From Bacteroidaceae bacterium (GTDB taxonomy: Bacteria; Bacteroidota; Bacteroidia; Bacteroidales; Bacteroidaceae), in NCBI GenBank assembly GCA_024401095.1, contig JAKSLR010000003.1, forward strand, positions 52,303 through 116,302: a stretch of DNA of 64,000 nt, read 5' to 3'. A program made the position numbers and the translations under genes. The notes below the pieces were generated by a model. It saw only the letters and a program-made list of their open reading frames with translations. It was not told the origin of the DNA and did not search any database. Of this stretch, positions 30,061 to 39,677 are shown piece after piece. Numbering within the stretch: position 1 is the stretch's first letter; each line of letters starts with the position of its first letter.

Positions 30061-30659
30061 TAAGTTTTACTAATAAATACTAGATTTCTCCCAACTTCGA
30101 AGTGGGGGCATTGTGGTAAATACGAGTGGCAGCAGAGAACTATTCTCCACAGAGTCCTCCAGAATGAGAGACTCGCCAAAAATAAGATATTGCAAAAATA
30201 AAGGAATTCTTCAAGAAAGACTAATTTTTGAAGAAAAAAGAAGAATAAAAAAAACTCGCCGCCATGTGAAAAATCGTCCAGATAGCAGCGGCCAGCTACC
30301 CACTTCCGGCCTCAGAAATTTGGCGTGAAGAAAATAGACTTGGATTTGGAACAGAAAAATACAGTCCAATAAGGAAATGCTTTTTTGTATTTTTCCCAAA
30401 TTCATGCCTATTTTTAGCCAAATTCCTGCAGCCGGTGGATTTCTTTTTTGTTCTTAGTACTTTTTCTTTTTCATGAAAAGAAAAAATACTAAGTGGGTTT
30501 TAGGGTGAAACCCTAATCAAGGAGTCTGAGGGCAACGCCTTCAGAAAAGGGAACCAGAGGGGTGAAACCCTTCAGAAAACACCCCCAGCCCCTCCATCCT
30601 GAAGGACTGGTCCTTAAGCCCTGAAGGACTAGTCCTTAGAGGCTTAGGGACTAGTCCTT
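30061..30659. other. About 600-bp gene-free stretch with repeats
   Basis: No gene that I can support. It contains an imperfect inverted repeat at 30453-30493 and a set of three 22-bp tandem palindromic units at 30600-30665. The rest looks like decayed sequence, with short runs that resemble former coding DNA (AACCCTAATCAAGGAGTC, repeated 'gaaaccct' and 'ttcagaaaa'). Confidence 0.6.
30453..30493. repeat. Imperfect inverted repeat
   Basis: CTTAGTACTTTTTC and GAAAAAATACTAAG arms (one mismatch, one bulge) around a TTTTTCATGAAAA centre. Possibly a terminator or the footprint of a mobile element. Confidence 0.6.
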
Positions 30660-30665
30660 CTACGG
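30600..30665. repeat. Three tandem 22-bp units, each with a GGACTAGTCC-type palindrome
   Basis: AAGGACTGGTCCTT (30602), AAGGACTAGTCCTT (30624) and AGGGACTAGTCCTT (30646) repeat with an exact 22-base period, immediately downstream of the DUF4248 stop. Two helical turns of spacing would place bound dimers on one face of DNA. Confidence 0.8.
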
Positions 30666-30878
30666 CTCCCCTAAATACTCAAAAATAAGCCGCACCTGAT
30701 ACGAAGTGAACAGGCGTTGGTTTTTGGTGTACCCGCTGCGCTCCAGCGCCTGAAGGAGTTCAGGATTCCTGTTAATCCACACCGACAGGCGATTCAAAGC
30801 ACTGTTGGTTCCCGCCCCTAACTCCGGGGCATACATCTGCGCTAACTCACTCTTGGAATAAGGTCTGATTTCCATCAT
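30660..30878 (-). CDS. DUF4248 family protein
   Basis: 72 residues. It has the family pattern IRPYSKSELAQMYAPELG at the start and QRLFTSYQVRLIFEYLGEP at the end, with a winged-helix-like layout in between, so it may bind DNA. Function unknown; it recurs in Bacteroidales next to HU-type and amidase genes, as here. Confidence 0.85.
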   Translation of the reverse strand: MMEIRPYSKSELAQMYAPELGAGTNSALNRLSVWINRNPELLQALERSGYTKNQRLFTSYQVRLIFEYLGEP

Positions 30879-31013
30879 TCTATCCTTTTAGATTACTGCA
30901 AAGATACAAATAATCTACTTAATAATCAAAAGATTACGTCACTCTATTTCATGGTTTCTCACATCTTTTTTACACTCCTCACCCCTTCTCTTTTTCCCAC
31001 TTTCCGCAGGTTG

Positions 31014-31021
31014 TACCTTTG
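31014..31021 (+). promoter_or_regulatory. -7 element of the HU-fusion gene
   Basis: TACCTTTG (TAnnTTTG), 62 bases before ATG 31084. Confidence 0.7.
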
Positions 31022-31083
31022 CATTGTCAATCATGAGAGACAAGCAAACTTGAGTATTAACCAATCTAATTTCAAATTTAAAA

Positions 31084-31872
31084 ATGGGAAAAATTTCTTA
31101 CAGCATCACCGAACGTGTGTGTAACGTGGCGGAGATGATCGTGGCCAAGCAGAAGAACGACGAGAAGTTCGTGCCACAGACTAAATTCTATGCTTCTGCG
31201 CAACAGACTGACTACATGACGCTAGACCGTTTTGCGGAACACATCAGCCAGCATCATTCCAAGTACGGCAAGGGCGACGTATATTGCGTGCTCATCGAGA
31301 TGGTTTCGTGCCTTCGTGAACAGCTGCTCCTGGGCAACAAGGTGAGCCTGGGCGACCTGGGCGATTTCTTCATTACCCTCTCCTGCAAGGGCGCTGAGTA
31401 TTACAACGAGTTCTCGGCCCAGAACATCACCAAGATCAATGTGGTATGGGAGCAGGGCGAAACCTTCAAGACCCTTCGCAAGGATGCCAACTTTGAGCTG
31501 GTAGAGACTCGCAAGGCTAGTGCAGAGACCCTGAAGAAGATGCGTGAGGCTTATCCTGTCCGTCCGGAACTGGACAGCGAGGATCCGGAAGATGCCACTA
31601 TCATGCATACCCTGAACATCAGTTCGGAAAACGCTGCACAAGGTTCTGTGAACACCGCCGTGAACAAGGATTACGAGAAGGGCTCTTCGGTAGAGATCAA
31701 GGCCACTCCTGCCAGCGGCTACGAGTTTGACCAGTGGAGCGACGGCAACAAGAATGCTACCCGTACCGTGATCATGACCGAGGATCTTACCCTTGTAGCG
31801 AAGTTTAAGTCGGCCTCCGGCGGCACTGTAACGCCTCCAGCCGGTGGTGATGACGACGATATGGGAGATTAA
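31084..31872 (+). CDS. HU-like DNA-binding protein with C-terminal InlB-type repeat
   Basis: 262 residues. The N-terminal ~125 residues form an HU/IHF-like domain of the Bacteroidetes type (MTLDRFAEHISQHHS, LGDLGDFFITL, NITKINVVWEQG). After a linker, residues about 178-242 form a divergent InlB B-repeat (VNTAVNKDYEKGSSVEIKA, ASGYEFDQWSDG), a domain usually seen on secreted proteins, followed by a Gly/Asp tail. No signal peptide. HU domains fused to other modules are known in Bacteroidetes; the job of the repeat inside the cell is unknown. It is followed by a 32-residue peptide gene and an M15 peptidase gene. Confidence 0.85.
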   Translation: MGKISYSITERVCNVAEMIVAKQKNDEKFVPQTKFYASAQQTDYMTLDRFAEHISQHHSKYGKGDVYCVLIEMVSCLREQLLLGNKVSLGDLGDFFITLSCKGAEYYNEFSAQNITKINVVWEQGETFKTLRKDANFELVETRKASAETLKKMREAYPVRPELDSEDPEDATIMHTLNISSENAAQGSVNTAVNKDYEKGSSVEIKATPASGYEFDQWSDGNKNATRTVIMTEDLTLVAKFKSASGGTVTPPAGGDDDDMGD

Positions 31873-31989
31873 TGAGTGATGAGTTGTGAGTAGTGAGTAA
31901 CTTAAAACCCAGAACTCATAACTCAAAACACAAAAAAATGAGCAATGTTTTTTAAACTATTATTAATGCTTAATACGGATTCGAAGAAA

Positions 31990-32088
31990 ATGAGTACAGA
32001 GAAGAAGAATATCTGGACGGTGATTGTCAATACGATCTTAACGTTGATTTCTGGTATTGCGAGTGTTTACGGGTTAGGTGGATTTTAA
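31990..32088 (+). CDS. Smalltalk-like 32-residue membrane peptide
   Basis: MSTEKKNIWTVIVNTILTLI continues with SGIASVYGLGGF. A short charged head precedes one hydrophobic span. Its size, pattern and position between an HU-type gene and an amidase/M15 gene match the small 'smalltalk' proteins annotated in Bacteroidales. Function unknown. Confidence 0.75.
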   Translation: MSTEKKNIWTVIVNTILTLISGIASVYGLGGF

Positions 32089-32105
32089 CAGACAGTAGGA
32101 AAAAA

Positions 32106-32570
32106 ATGGAAGAACAAATTTTGACGGAGCATTTCAACTTGGAAGAATTTACGCGAAGCTCCACCGCCCTGCAGAGCGGAATCTGCAACGAGCCTTCCAT
32201 TGAAGTCATCTCAAACCTCCAGAATCTCTGCCAAGAGGTTCTGGAGCCTTTGAGACTTCACTACGGAAAGCCTATACATATCTCCAGCGGTTATCGCTGC
32301 AAAGAATTAAATAATAAAGTAGGGGGAGTGAAAAATTCCCAGCACTTGAAAGGTGAAGCAGCCGATCTGCTAGTACCTTCAGTAAAAATCGCTAAGGAAT
32401 GGTTTGAATGGATCCACCAGAATTGCCGGAACTATGACCAGTGCATCTTAGAACGAAACAGAAACGGAAAATACTGGCTGCACGTCAGCGCCCGAAGAGA
32501 ATTACACATGAACCGACACCAAGCCTTTTTATTATTTCCTTCTATAAATAAGAAGAGATGTTCAGAATAA
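32106..32570 (+). CDS. M15-family peptidase (D-Ala-D-Ala carboxypeptidase/endolysin type)
   Basis: 154 residues. Zinc ligands are recognisable: SQHLKGEAADLL (His and Asp) and WLHVS (His). The segment ISSGYRCKELNNKVGG is typical of PF08291. Such enzymes cut peptidoglycan cross-bridges. No signal peptide is present, as in phage endolysins, so release would need the neighbouring small membrane peptide or another holin-like route; this link is inference. Confidence 0.88.
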   Translation: MEEQILTEHFNLEEFTRSSTALQSGICNEPSIEVISNLQNLCQEVLEPLRLHYGKPIHISSGYRCKELNNKVGGVKNSQHLKGEAADLLVPSVKIAKEWFEWIHQNCRNYDQCILERNRNGKYWLHVSARRELHMNRHQAFLLFPSINKKRCSE

Positions 32571-32620
32571 ATCCCATTTCCAGAGAAAGTAGCGCATCAC
32601 AGATAAAACCTTATTCTCTT

Positions 32621-34240
32621 TTATTTATGTTTGTCATAATCAAAAGAATTCATGACAATGCGATGTTTAAGGGAATCATATTTCTCATTTGTGAAATCTC
32701 TTTCAGGGGTATAATCTTTTGTTTTTATGTTTAAAATACCGATTAGAATATGAGAGAGATCTTTGGTTAGAATTGGACTCTTAGTTTTATTCTCTAGATT
32801 TCTTATGGTATCAGGGTATTTTTCTTTAAACAAAGAAGAGGTCCATATCATAAATGGAACAGATAATTGATAGCTTGGATCTTTTGAATTCATGGATGTT
32901 CCATGTCCCATAAAATCTGATAGCTCAAATACTTCTTCTCCATGGTCAGAAAAATAGAGTAATATACAATTTTTCTGTTCAAACTTCTTTATTATTTCAT
33001 TGATAACATAGTCATTGTATAGATTTGCATTATCATAATGAGCTATTATTTCTCTTTGATCTTTAGTGTATTTTTGCTCATATTGACTTTCATCAAAATG
33101 GGAACAATCACCTGGGTATCTGTTGGCATATGTATAATGTTGCCCCATTAAGTGGATAACATATAATGTTGGTTCGTCAGTGATGACCATATCATCTATC
33201 ATTTTGCCATCATAAACAAATCCTGCATTATTTCTGTTATCCCAGATTTCAGAAGATAGTTTCTGATCTGATAAAAAAGTTATACCATTTCCAATGAAGT
33301 ATTGATTATCTAGTAGTGTTGTTTTATAACCTGCTGCTTTAAACACCGCTGGGAATAGTGGTTTGGAACCAAATTCTGAATCATCTTTGGCCAGACTAAA
33401 GATAGCTTTCATATTCTTATGTGTTGCATCAGCAACAGCAATAGCATCCTCATAAACTATTAGTTCTTTATTATTCTGACGCTCTTCTAGTAAAGGAAAA
33501 GTCTTTTTTTCATAACCATATAAAGAGCAATGATATTTACTAAATGATTCACCAATTACAACTATGATATCAGGATTTTCTTTTGTTGATTGTTCTGCAT
33601 TGATTGTTGTGCAAATAGTCTGTAAACTTTTGATTTCCTGAATTCTTTTTGCTAATACACTACTGGCATAAGAAATTCGAAGAGGAGCGACATACTGTGG
33701 AACTGATAATCCGTCTTTATATAATGCAAAATTGTAAAGCATTCGCCCAATCACAAAAAGACCAATAATTGTAGTACCTCCAGTGCAACAGATACAAGTT
33801 TTTTTGTGCTTCGAAAAGAAACAACTTATTATCCAACATAGGTAATTGAATAAAAAAATGAATATAGATGCTATACTGATTGTTCCAAAATTTAGATAAG
33901 TATTAATAAAGTTTGTCGTTTCATTGGCATTAGTTTCCGCCAAGATATCCATAACATCCTGGTTGAAAACCATGTGGAATCTAATTATAAGAAAATAATC
34001 AACAACAATAATGATATTGTGAATAGTGAGTAAGGCGATAAAAACACAAAGAGAAGTTTTTTTACTAATATATCTATTAATAAGAAAGAGCAGTAGGTAT
34101 TCTATAACAGAAATAAATCCGGCAGTTCCAATCATAGAAATATAAGCCCAGAAATTCTGATGATAAATGCTAAAGCTTATATTTGAAATGATATTTAGTA
34201 AGAAAAGAAATAATAAACGGCTAATATCTATATTAATCAT
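32621..34240 (-). CDS. Phosphoethanolamine-transferase-like membrane enzyme (sulfatase fold)
   Basis: 539 residues. Five N-terminal membrane spans (to about residue 165), then a periplasmic sulfatase-fold domain: VVIGESFSKYHCSLYGYE with the nucleophile position (Ser instead of the common Thr of EptA), LLYFSDHGEEVFE and GHGTSMNSKDP with metal ligands. The family moves phosphoethanolamine from lipid to lipid A or polysaccharide. It is the last gene of the leftward capsule locus, so capsule decoration is the likely role. Confidence 0.85.
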   Translation of the reverse strand: MINIDISRLLFLFLLNIISNISFSIYHQNFWAYISMIGTAGFISVIEYLLLFLINRYISKKTSLCVFIALLTIHNIIIVVDYFLIIRFHMVFNQDVMDILAETNANETTNFINTYLNFGTISIASIFIFLFNYLCWIISCFFSKHKKTCICCTGGTTIIGLFVIGRMLYNFALYKDGLSVPQYVAPLRISYASSVLAKRIQEIKSLQTICTTINAEQSTKENPDIIVVIGESFSKYHCSLYGYEKKTFPLLEERQNNKELIVYEDAIAVADATHKNMKAIFSLAKDDSEFGSKPLFPAVFKAAGYKTTLLDNQYFIGNGITFLSDQKLSSEIWDNRNNAGFVYDGKMIDDMVITDEPTLYVIHLMGQHYTYANRYPGDCSHFDESQYEQKYTKDQREIIAHYDNANLYNDYVINEIIKKFEQKNCILLYFSDHGEEVFELSDFMGHGTSMNSKDPSYQLSVPFMIWTSSLFKEKYPDTIRNLENKTKSPILTKDLSHILIGILNIKTKDYTPERDFTNEKYDSLKHRIVMNSFDYDKHK

Positions 34241-34262
34241 AAATAACCTTAAAGCTCTATAA

Positions 34263-35295
34263 TTAACTTTTTCCCAAAAGGTTCTTTTTTTTAAATGGAC
34301 TAAGTCCGATGATATGTGACATGATTAAACAAATCATTATGACAATAGAAGAGACTATTAGACACAATACAAAGTCAATAATGAAATCGTAATTATGTGA
34401 TAAAAGATTTCTGGTTGAATCTAAATGAGGTAGAAATAAGAAATGAAGCAGATAGATATCTAATGTTCTGCGTCCTATATATTGCAATATATATCCCTAC
34501 GGGTTTATTGTTCGTAAATTGATTTTGGTAATGTCTGAAGAACATGAATGCTAAACAAATACCAAGTGAAGCAGAAATTAACGTATATGCTATATCTAGT
34601 ATCGTATTTGGTATAGATATATCCTTTGATATTATAACAATAGGTACTGTTAACATATAAACGATAATGATAATTCTTGCCAATGAATTATCTAATATGT
34701 TATAGAAAAAGTTTTCTTTTGACCTGATTATTGTTCCTGTAAGAAAGAATATGTAGTAATAGAACTGGCTTATGCTAAGATAGTGAATCCATGCTCCATC
34801 AAAGATATAAACTTTGTTGACAAATATAAATAGCAATGATGCGATTAGCGCATGAAACGTCAGTCTTAAAGATTCTTTACAATTGAAGAGTTTTGATAAA
34901 AGTTCTGTAATAGAAAATATAATGAAGAAGACAAGTAAAGCATAAGTAAACCAATATCCTAATTTATTATAACTGCAGATTAGGGTATGAAATGATTTGT
35001 CGGTATAAAACGCAAAGAAATATCCAAAAATAAAAGCAGGGATTATTTGAATTTTTGCTTTCTTTTTTAATACAGATAGTGTTTCTTCTAAAGACCAAGT
35101 TTTATTTGGACTATAGAAGAAATAGCCACTAATTGCGAAAAAAAGAGGCATTCTGAATAATTTGAAGTAGTCACTAACCGAAGAATAATCTAATATCGCT
35201 TTACCAAAGCAATGAGTATGTACATGGTAGCATACAACTAGAAGCATTGTGAATCCTCTAAGTGCATCAATCCATTCAATTCGTTTTTTCTCCAT
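34263..35295 (-). pseudogene. Acyltransferase family 3 membrane protein, frameshifted
   Basis: Membrane acyltransferase (OafA/WecH-like) split in two frames. The 5' part (35295 down to about 34490) starts MEKKRIEWIDALRGFTMLLV with the catalytic His in CYHVHTHCF. The 3' part (IGRRTLDIYLLHFLFLP) continues in another frame. The switch falls in the TA run at 34487-34495; one more TA unit would join them into a continuous GIYILQYIGRRTLDIY. A close intact relative is at 51102-52160. It may be a pseudogene or a phase-variable gene in the off state. Confidence 0.85.
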
Positions 35296-35319
35296 GTTTT
35301 ATTATTTTGTAAAAAAAAA

Positions 35320-36456
35320 CTAGAACAGAACTCTAGAGAATACATTTTCTTTATATATGTTAGTATAAAAAGTAAAAGCATAGAAGATGAGAATAGCAAA
35401 TCCTAGCATTTTTTCGTGATTACTCCAGAAACGTTTCTTTATGAATGGGTAAATAAATACTAATGGCAAAATAAACCAAGAAATTTGAGCAAAACGATTA
35501 GAGTAATTTGCTCTAATAATTAATACCCAAAAGGCATTTGTTGTCAAGTAAATATGAAAAAGCCATCCATAAAATTCATCTTTATAGTTTTTTCTTTTAA
35601 TAAAGTAGTAACCAACAAGTACTCCAATAAGACTATAAATTAAGAAATCCCATCGAAATGTCATCAATAATTGAACTTTTTCTCCCACTTGATTTGCACC
35701 TGTGAGGTAATCACTAAATCGATCATCAGAATGAAAAATATTCATATTGGCAAGATAATTCTGTATGCTGTTACCTGCTATATAGGATAATACTACACAT
35801 AAAAACCATCCTATAAGATATATATTCGTTCTTTTTTCAAACCAGGCTAAAATTGCAGCTGCAACCATAAGCATTACTGAGGTATGACATCCTACAGCTA
35901 TAAGGATAAGTGATAGCATTAGGGGAATGTTATTAGCATAAGTTAATGCTAAAATAAAAATTGATGCCCCTAATCCATTTCTGATACCATTTACCCCATA
36001 AGACCAAAATGTAAACATGGAGATTATCACCAAAAATGGTATATAATAGTAATTCTTAAATATTCTTACACATGCAAGCCATAAACTACCTACGTAAACA
36101 AATGCACTAATGAAAAATAAGGTATGTATATCGCCATTTTTAGAGAACCAGTGAAGCATATTATAATAAAGCCATTCCGTATTCCATTCCCATGTGAATA
36201 CTGCGTTATCACGGGCGTATATTTGGAATTCTCGGTAATAATTAATGGTATCACCAAATTCTTTGTTTATGGGTCTTAATCCCATATAGAGGATAATGAA
36301 AACAGCAATCATAACACCCCATACGGCATTCATTTCAACTGTATTTTTGTGCAAAATGGTACCAACGTGACATTGCCAGAATGCCAAAAAAACCAATAAT
36401 AAAACAGCAAGATCAAAATATTCGGTATAAAACCAAACCGTAACCCAATCAAACAT
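35320..36456 (-). CDS. EpsG-type polysaccharide polymerase (Wzy candidate)
   Basis: 378 residues with about ten membrane spans. EpsG-family features include GLRPINKEFGDTINYY near residue 60 and NGIRNGLGASIFILAL near residue 155. In Wzx/Wzy loci this position is taken by the polymerase that joins repeat units in the periplasm. It lies 2 bases after the glycosyltransferase gene at 36459. Confidence 0.85.
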   Translation of the reverse strand: MFDWVTVWFYTEYFDLAVLLLVFLAFWQCHVGTILHKNTVEMNAVWGVMIAVFIILYMGLRPINKEFGDTINYYREFQIYARDNAVFTWEWNTEWLYYNMLHWFSKNGDIHTLFFISAFVYVGSLWLACVRIFKNYYYIPFLVIISMFTFWSYGVNGIRNGLGASIFILALTYANNIPLMLSLILIAVGCHTSVMLMVAAAILAWFEKRTNIYLIGWFLCVVLSYIAGNSIQNYLANMNIFHSDDRFSDYLTGANQVGEKVQLLMTFRWDFLIYSLIGVLVGYYFIKRKNYKDEFYGWLFHIYLTTNAFWVLIIRANYSNRFAQISWFILPLVFIYPFIKKRFWSNHEKMLGFAILIFYAFTFYTNIYKENVFSRVLF

Positions 36457-36458
36457 AA

Positions 36459-37529
36459 TTATTCGGTGTAAAGTAAGTTGTAATTTTTAGCCATCAAGCT
36501 AATATCATATGATTTAGTCTTTTCTTGGCACAAAGATATGATTTTTTCACGATATGACATATCTGTGCAAGCCTTTTGTATTTCGTTTGCCAAAGTTTTT
36601 TCATCTTCATGAGGTACTAGTATGCCAAAACCTTGCACAATCTCACGTAATCCATCTACATCACTTGCAATAAAAGGCTTGCCACAAGCCATTCCTTCTA
36701 TGCTAGATAAAGATAATCCTTCATAATGGCTGGACATAATTACAATATCTGCTGTGTGTAGAAGTTGTGGAATATCCGTCCTATTTCCGAGAAAGTGAAT
36801 TCTACTTGCTAGTCCTAGTTTTTTAGTCAACTGCTTACATTCTTCTTCTAATATTCCTGAGCCAGCAAATAATAAATGATAGTTCTCAGGAAGACAGTTG
36901 TAAGCCCGAATAAGTGTCTTTTGATCTTTTTGTTCTCTAAAACCTGCAACCATGATGCCGAGATGACAATCCTTGTATTTTTCCCTTAATTCAAAGATTG
37001 GTTCGGCATTCATATATTTCTGAATGTCAACACCATTATATACCGTGCAAATTTTGTCAGAGGAATTATGGAGATAACTTCTTAAATTGGCTTCTGCCTG
37101 ATCTGAAATACAAATAATCTTCTTGTATTGGCTATACATCCATTTGTCTATGTATACAAGTCCTTTGATGTTTCTTCTTCGATTTGTTGTATTATGTTCT
37201 GTGGTGAAAAGAAAACATTTAGGTGAGACTATATGTGCTAATGCTACGAACAACTGTGGAGCGGTATTGTGCGTATGTACTACATCAAACTGTTTTATTA
37301 AGGAAATCAGTCTAAAAATATGTAGAGGATTATAAACACTTCCTCCTGTTTGAAAAGAGTGAATCTTGACACCTTGTTTTTCTAGTTCTTCATAGAATGG
37401 GGAACGAATCCCATCAAACAGACAAAGCTCCACATCATGACCAAAATCATGCAAGCGTGGTAATAAATCCACCATCAGTTTTTCTGCACCTCCAGTACGC
37501 AGAGATGTTATGACATGAAGAATTCTCAT
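36459..37529 (-). CDS. Glycosyltransferase family 4
   Basis: 356 residues, GT-B fold. N-terminal MRILHVITSLRTGGAEKLM, and the C-terminal donor site EGLSLSSIEGMACGKPFIAS with the E-x7-E pattern. Retaining transfer of a sugar from a nucleotide donor. It overlaps the acetyltransferase start by 4 bases (37526). Confidence 0.92.
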   Translation of the reverse strand: MRILHVITSLRTGGAEKLMVDLLPRLHDFGHDVELCLFDGIRSPFYEELEKQGVKIHSFQTGGSVYNPLHIFRLISLIKQFDVVHTHNTAPQLFVALAHIVSPKCFLFTTEHNTTNRRRNIKGLVYIDKWMYSQYKKIICISDQAEANLRSYLHNSSDKICTVYNGVDIQKYMNAEPIFELREKYKDCHLGIMVAGFREQKDQKTLIRAYNCLPENYHLLFAGSGILEEECKQLTKKLGLASRIHFLGNRTDIPQLLHTADIVIMSSHYEGLSLSSIEGMACGKPFIASDVDGLREIVQGFGILVPHEDEKTLANEIQKACTDMSYREKIISLCQEKTKSYDISLMAKNYNLLYTE

Positions 37530-38080
37530 GGTAATTTGAAGATATTGAATTTGTCTGTAGGTGATGAGTCTCTTTGAATGATCTTTCCAGGATTGCCTAT
37601 AACAATGGAATTGTCTGGCACATCGAAATTAATGAATGCACCTGGAGCAATCATAACGTGATTTCCAATTATAACTTTTCCTATAATAATGGAATTTGCT
37701 CCCATACAAACGTTATCACCTATTACTGGAACTTCTTTTTGTGTACCATGATTATTGCCAATAAGCGTTCCTTCACTGATACTGAAATTCCTACCTATAA
37801 CAGCATCCGGATTAATTACAATAGTGCCGAAGTGTCCAATCTTAAAACCTTCTCCAATCTTTGTACCTACAGGAATTTGAATACCAAACTGGAATGAGCA
37901 TAGCTTTAATAATACACTCCAAAACAGACGTGATATTATATTACTTGCTGTAGAAGCATGGCGGAAAAAATATGTGTATTGGAAACCAGGGGTAAATAGA
38001 ACAAATCGGATTTGCTGACTCCATTTATTACAGTCGTCGCCAATATATCTGTAGAGATCGTCTTTTATTATCTTCTTCAT
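37526..38080 (-). CDS. Serine-acetyltransferase-like hexapeptide O-acetyltransferase
   Basis: 184 residues. Left-handed beta-helix repeats ([IV]G-x4) from about residue 75 to 165, for example VIGRNFSISEGTLIGN and IGKVIIGNHVMIAPGA. The family acetylates serine or sugar hydroxyls from acetyl-CoA; here sugar acetylation of the capsule repeat unit is more likely. It abuts the GT2 gene by one base. Confidence 0.88.
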   Translation of the reverse strand: MKKIIKDDLYRYIGDDCNKWSQQIRFVLFTPGFQYTYFFRHASTASNIISRLFWSVLLKLCSFQFGIQIPVGTKIGEGFKIGHFGTIVINPDAVIGRNFSISEGTLIGNNHGTQKEVPVIGDNVCMGANSIIIGKVIIGNHVMIAPGAFINFDVPDNSIVIGNPGKIIQRDSSPTDKFNIFKLP

Positions 38081-38985
38081 TATCTCTGTATATTCATTTT
38101 TACATCGTTCTTCACACTTTGCTTAATCTTCAGATAGAGAATATAACCTGCAGGTATAGCCATTAATGTTAGGAACTTACAAGGACTCTCTTGAATAAAC
38201 TTCTTATTCTTGCTGATAATGGAACTGGAAACATAATGGATACAAACCATGAACTTTCGTTTTAAACTTTTAGTGGTTACCATTTCTGTCTTACGGAAGA
38301 ATGCAAAGCCTTTGGGATTTCTCCAATACTGCTTGAACATATTGTAGCTTGATCCATCGGCTTGGTATTCTACTATAACCAAGGGCTCGTTCAATGTCAA
38401 GAGTTTATAGTCTTGATCAATCAGCATATATTTATACGCCAAACCTACATAGCGTTCGCCTTCAAAAAGAGGGTAGGGTGGATATTTGTTAATAACATCG
38501 GTTCTATAGACTAATTTCTTGTCTCCTTTGCCACCTGCTGCATAGAAGCCTTGTAAGGTGGATTCTTTCATATCCTCGGGGAATTTTGTACCGATGATCT
38601 TTCCTGTGTTTTCCTCTTGGTCTAATGCAAGTATACCCGCGTATTTATCAGACCCATGTTCTTTCCAAAATGTTACAATCTTTTCTACGGCATTGTCTGG
38701 CATGTAGTCATCGCTGTCGATGCACGTATTCAATTCTGTCTGGATATTCGCATAAGCCGTGTTGTGCGCTCCGTGCATTCCCTGATTTTGCTGATAGATG
38801 TATCGGATGGAAATCTTATTCTCTTTAATCCATTCTTCAACCAATTCTTTGGTGTTGTCTTGAGAACCATCATCCACCACTAGCCATTCAAAATCTTGGC
38901 TGGTTTGGCGGCACAGGCTTTCATAGGTGCGGCCAATGGTGTGAGCGCGGTTATAAGCTGGGGTAAATACGGTCAGTGTTTTCAT
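38080..38985 (-). CDS. Glycosyltransferase family 2
   Basis: 301 residues, GT-A: FTPAYNRAHTIGRTYESL, VVDDGSQDN and the metal site CIDSDDYMP. It closely resembles the enzyme at 24010-24876. Overlaps the next gene upstream by 4 bases (38982). Confidence 0.92.
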   Translation of the reverse strand: MKTLTVFTPAYNRAHTIGRTYESLCRQTSQDFEWLVVDDGSQDNTKELVEEWIKENKISIRYIYQQNQGMHGAHNTAYANIQTELNTCIDSDDYMPDNAVEKIVTFWKEHGSDKYAGILALDQEENTGKIIGTKFPEDMKESTLQGFYAAGGKGDKKLVYRTDVINKYPPYPLFEGERYVGLAYKYMLIDQDYKLLTLNEPLVIVEYQADGSSYNMFKQYWRNPKGFAFFRKTEMVTTKSLKRKFMVCIHYVSSSIISKNKKFIQESPCKFLTLMAIPAGYILYLKIKQSVKNDVKMNIQR

Positions 38986-39674
38986 TTCATCTTAATTCCC
39001 ACCAAACGGTGGTACCATTGAGCTATTTTAGTTCGTAATGTAGATTGCTTGATCCAACTCTTGTCAAACCAATGTATGGTATATGTATTTGGCGTCTTTT
39101 TTAGGATTCCAGTTATGTAGTCGTATGGTGAGAACCTGTCGGTAGGGTAGATATGGATATCACCTGCCATCTGTTCTTCTCCGTTCATTTGCAGGTTGTA
39201 TTTATTTTGAAGCAGCTTTGTGATTTCTTCCACATTAGTAGTCTGGTCTAAAGAACCATCTTCATTCACAAATTTTCTTGTAGAATAAGAGTCTAGGAAG
39301 TGTTTGAAGAAAGGATGGTTAGCTTCGCATCCCATCATATTAGTGGCAATATATTGAGTCCCTTCAAACCCTAGAAATGCATCATCCTTTAACAGGGTAT
39401 CTAAGCTGCTCACGACTTCCACGTCTGTATCCATATAGATGCCCCCTTCTGTAACAAGAGCATTCAATCTGGCTACATCGCTGACAAAAGCCCATTTCTT
39501 GTTTTGATAGGCTTCTTCTACATAAGGGAGAGAATGAATGTCAAAATTGCTCTCATTCCATTCCTTTATCTGGTAATCGGGACAGAACTTCTTCCACGTT
39601 ATGATGAAATTCTTTACATTTTCAGGAAGAGGGTTGCCACCAAACCAACAATAGTGTATTATTCTGGGTATCAT
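38982..39674 (-). CDS. Glycosyltransferase with DXD motif (GT32/capsular synthesis type)
   Basis: 230 residues. N-terminal MIPRIIHYCWFGGNPLPE and the metal-binding YMDTDVEVV (DxD) with ARLNALVTEGG before it. Overlap with the preceding GT2 gene by 4 bases places it in the capsule operon. Confidence 0.92.
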   Translation of the reverse strand: MIPRIIHYCWFGGNPLPENVKNFIITWKKFCPDYQIKEWNESNFDIHSLPYVEEAYQNKKWAFVSDVARLNALVTEGGIYMDTDVEVVSSLDTLLKDDAFLGFEGTQYIATNMMGCEANHPFFKHFLDSYSTRKFVNEDGSLDQTTNVEEITKLLQNKYNLQMNGEEQMAGDIHIYPTDRFSPYDYITGILKKTPNTYTIHWFDKSWIKQSTLRTKIAQWYHRLVGIKMK

Positions 39675-39677
39675 AAT

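Noticed and set aside
30600..30665. Short CRISPR array
   Set aside because: The units are contiguous 22-bp tandem repeats without unique spacers and no cas gene is near.
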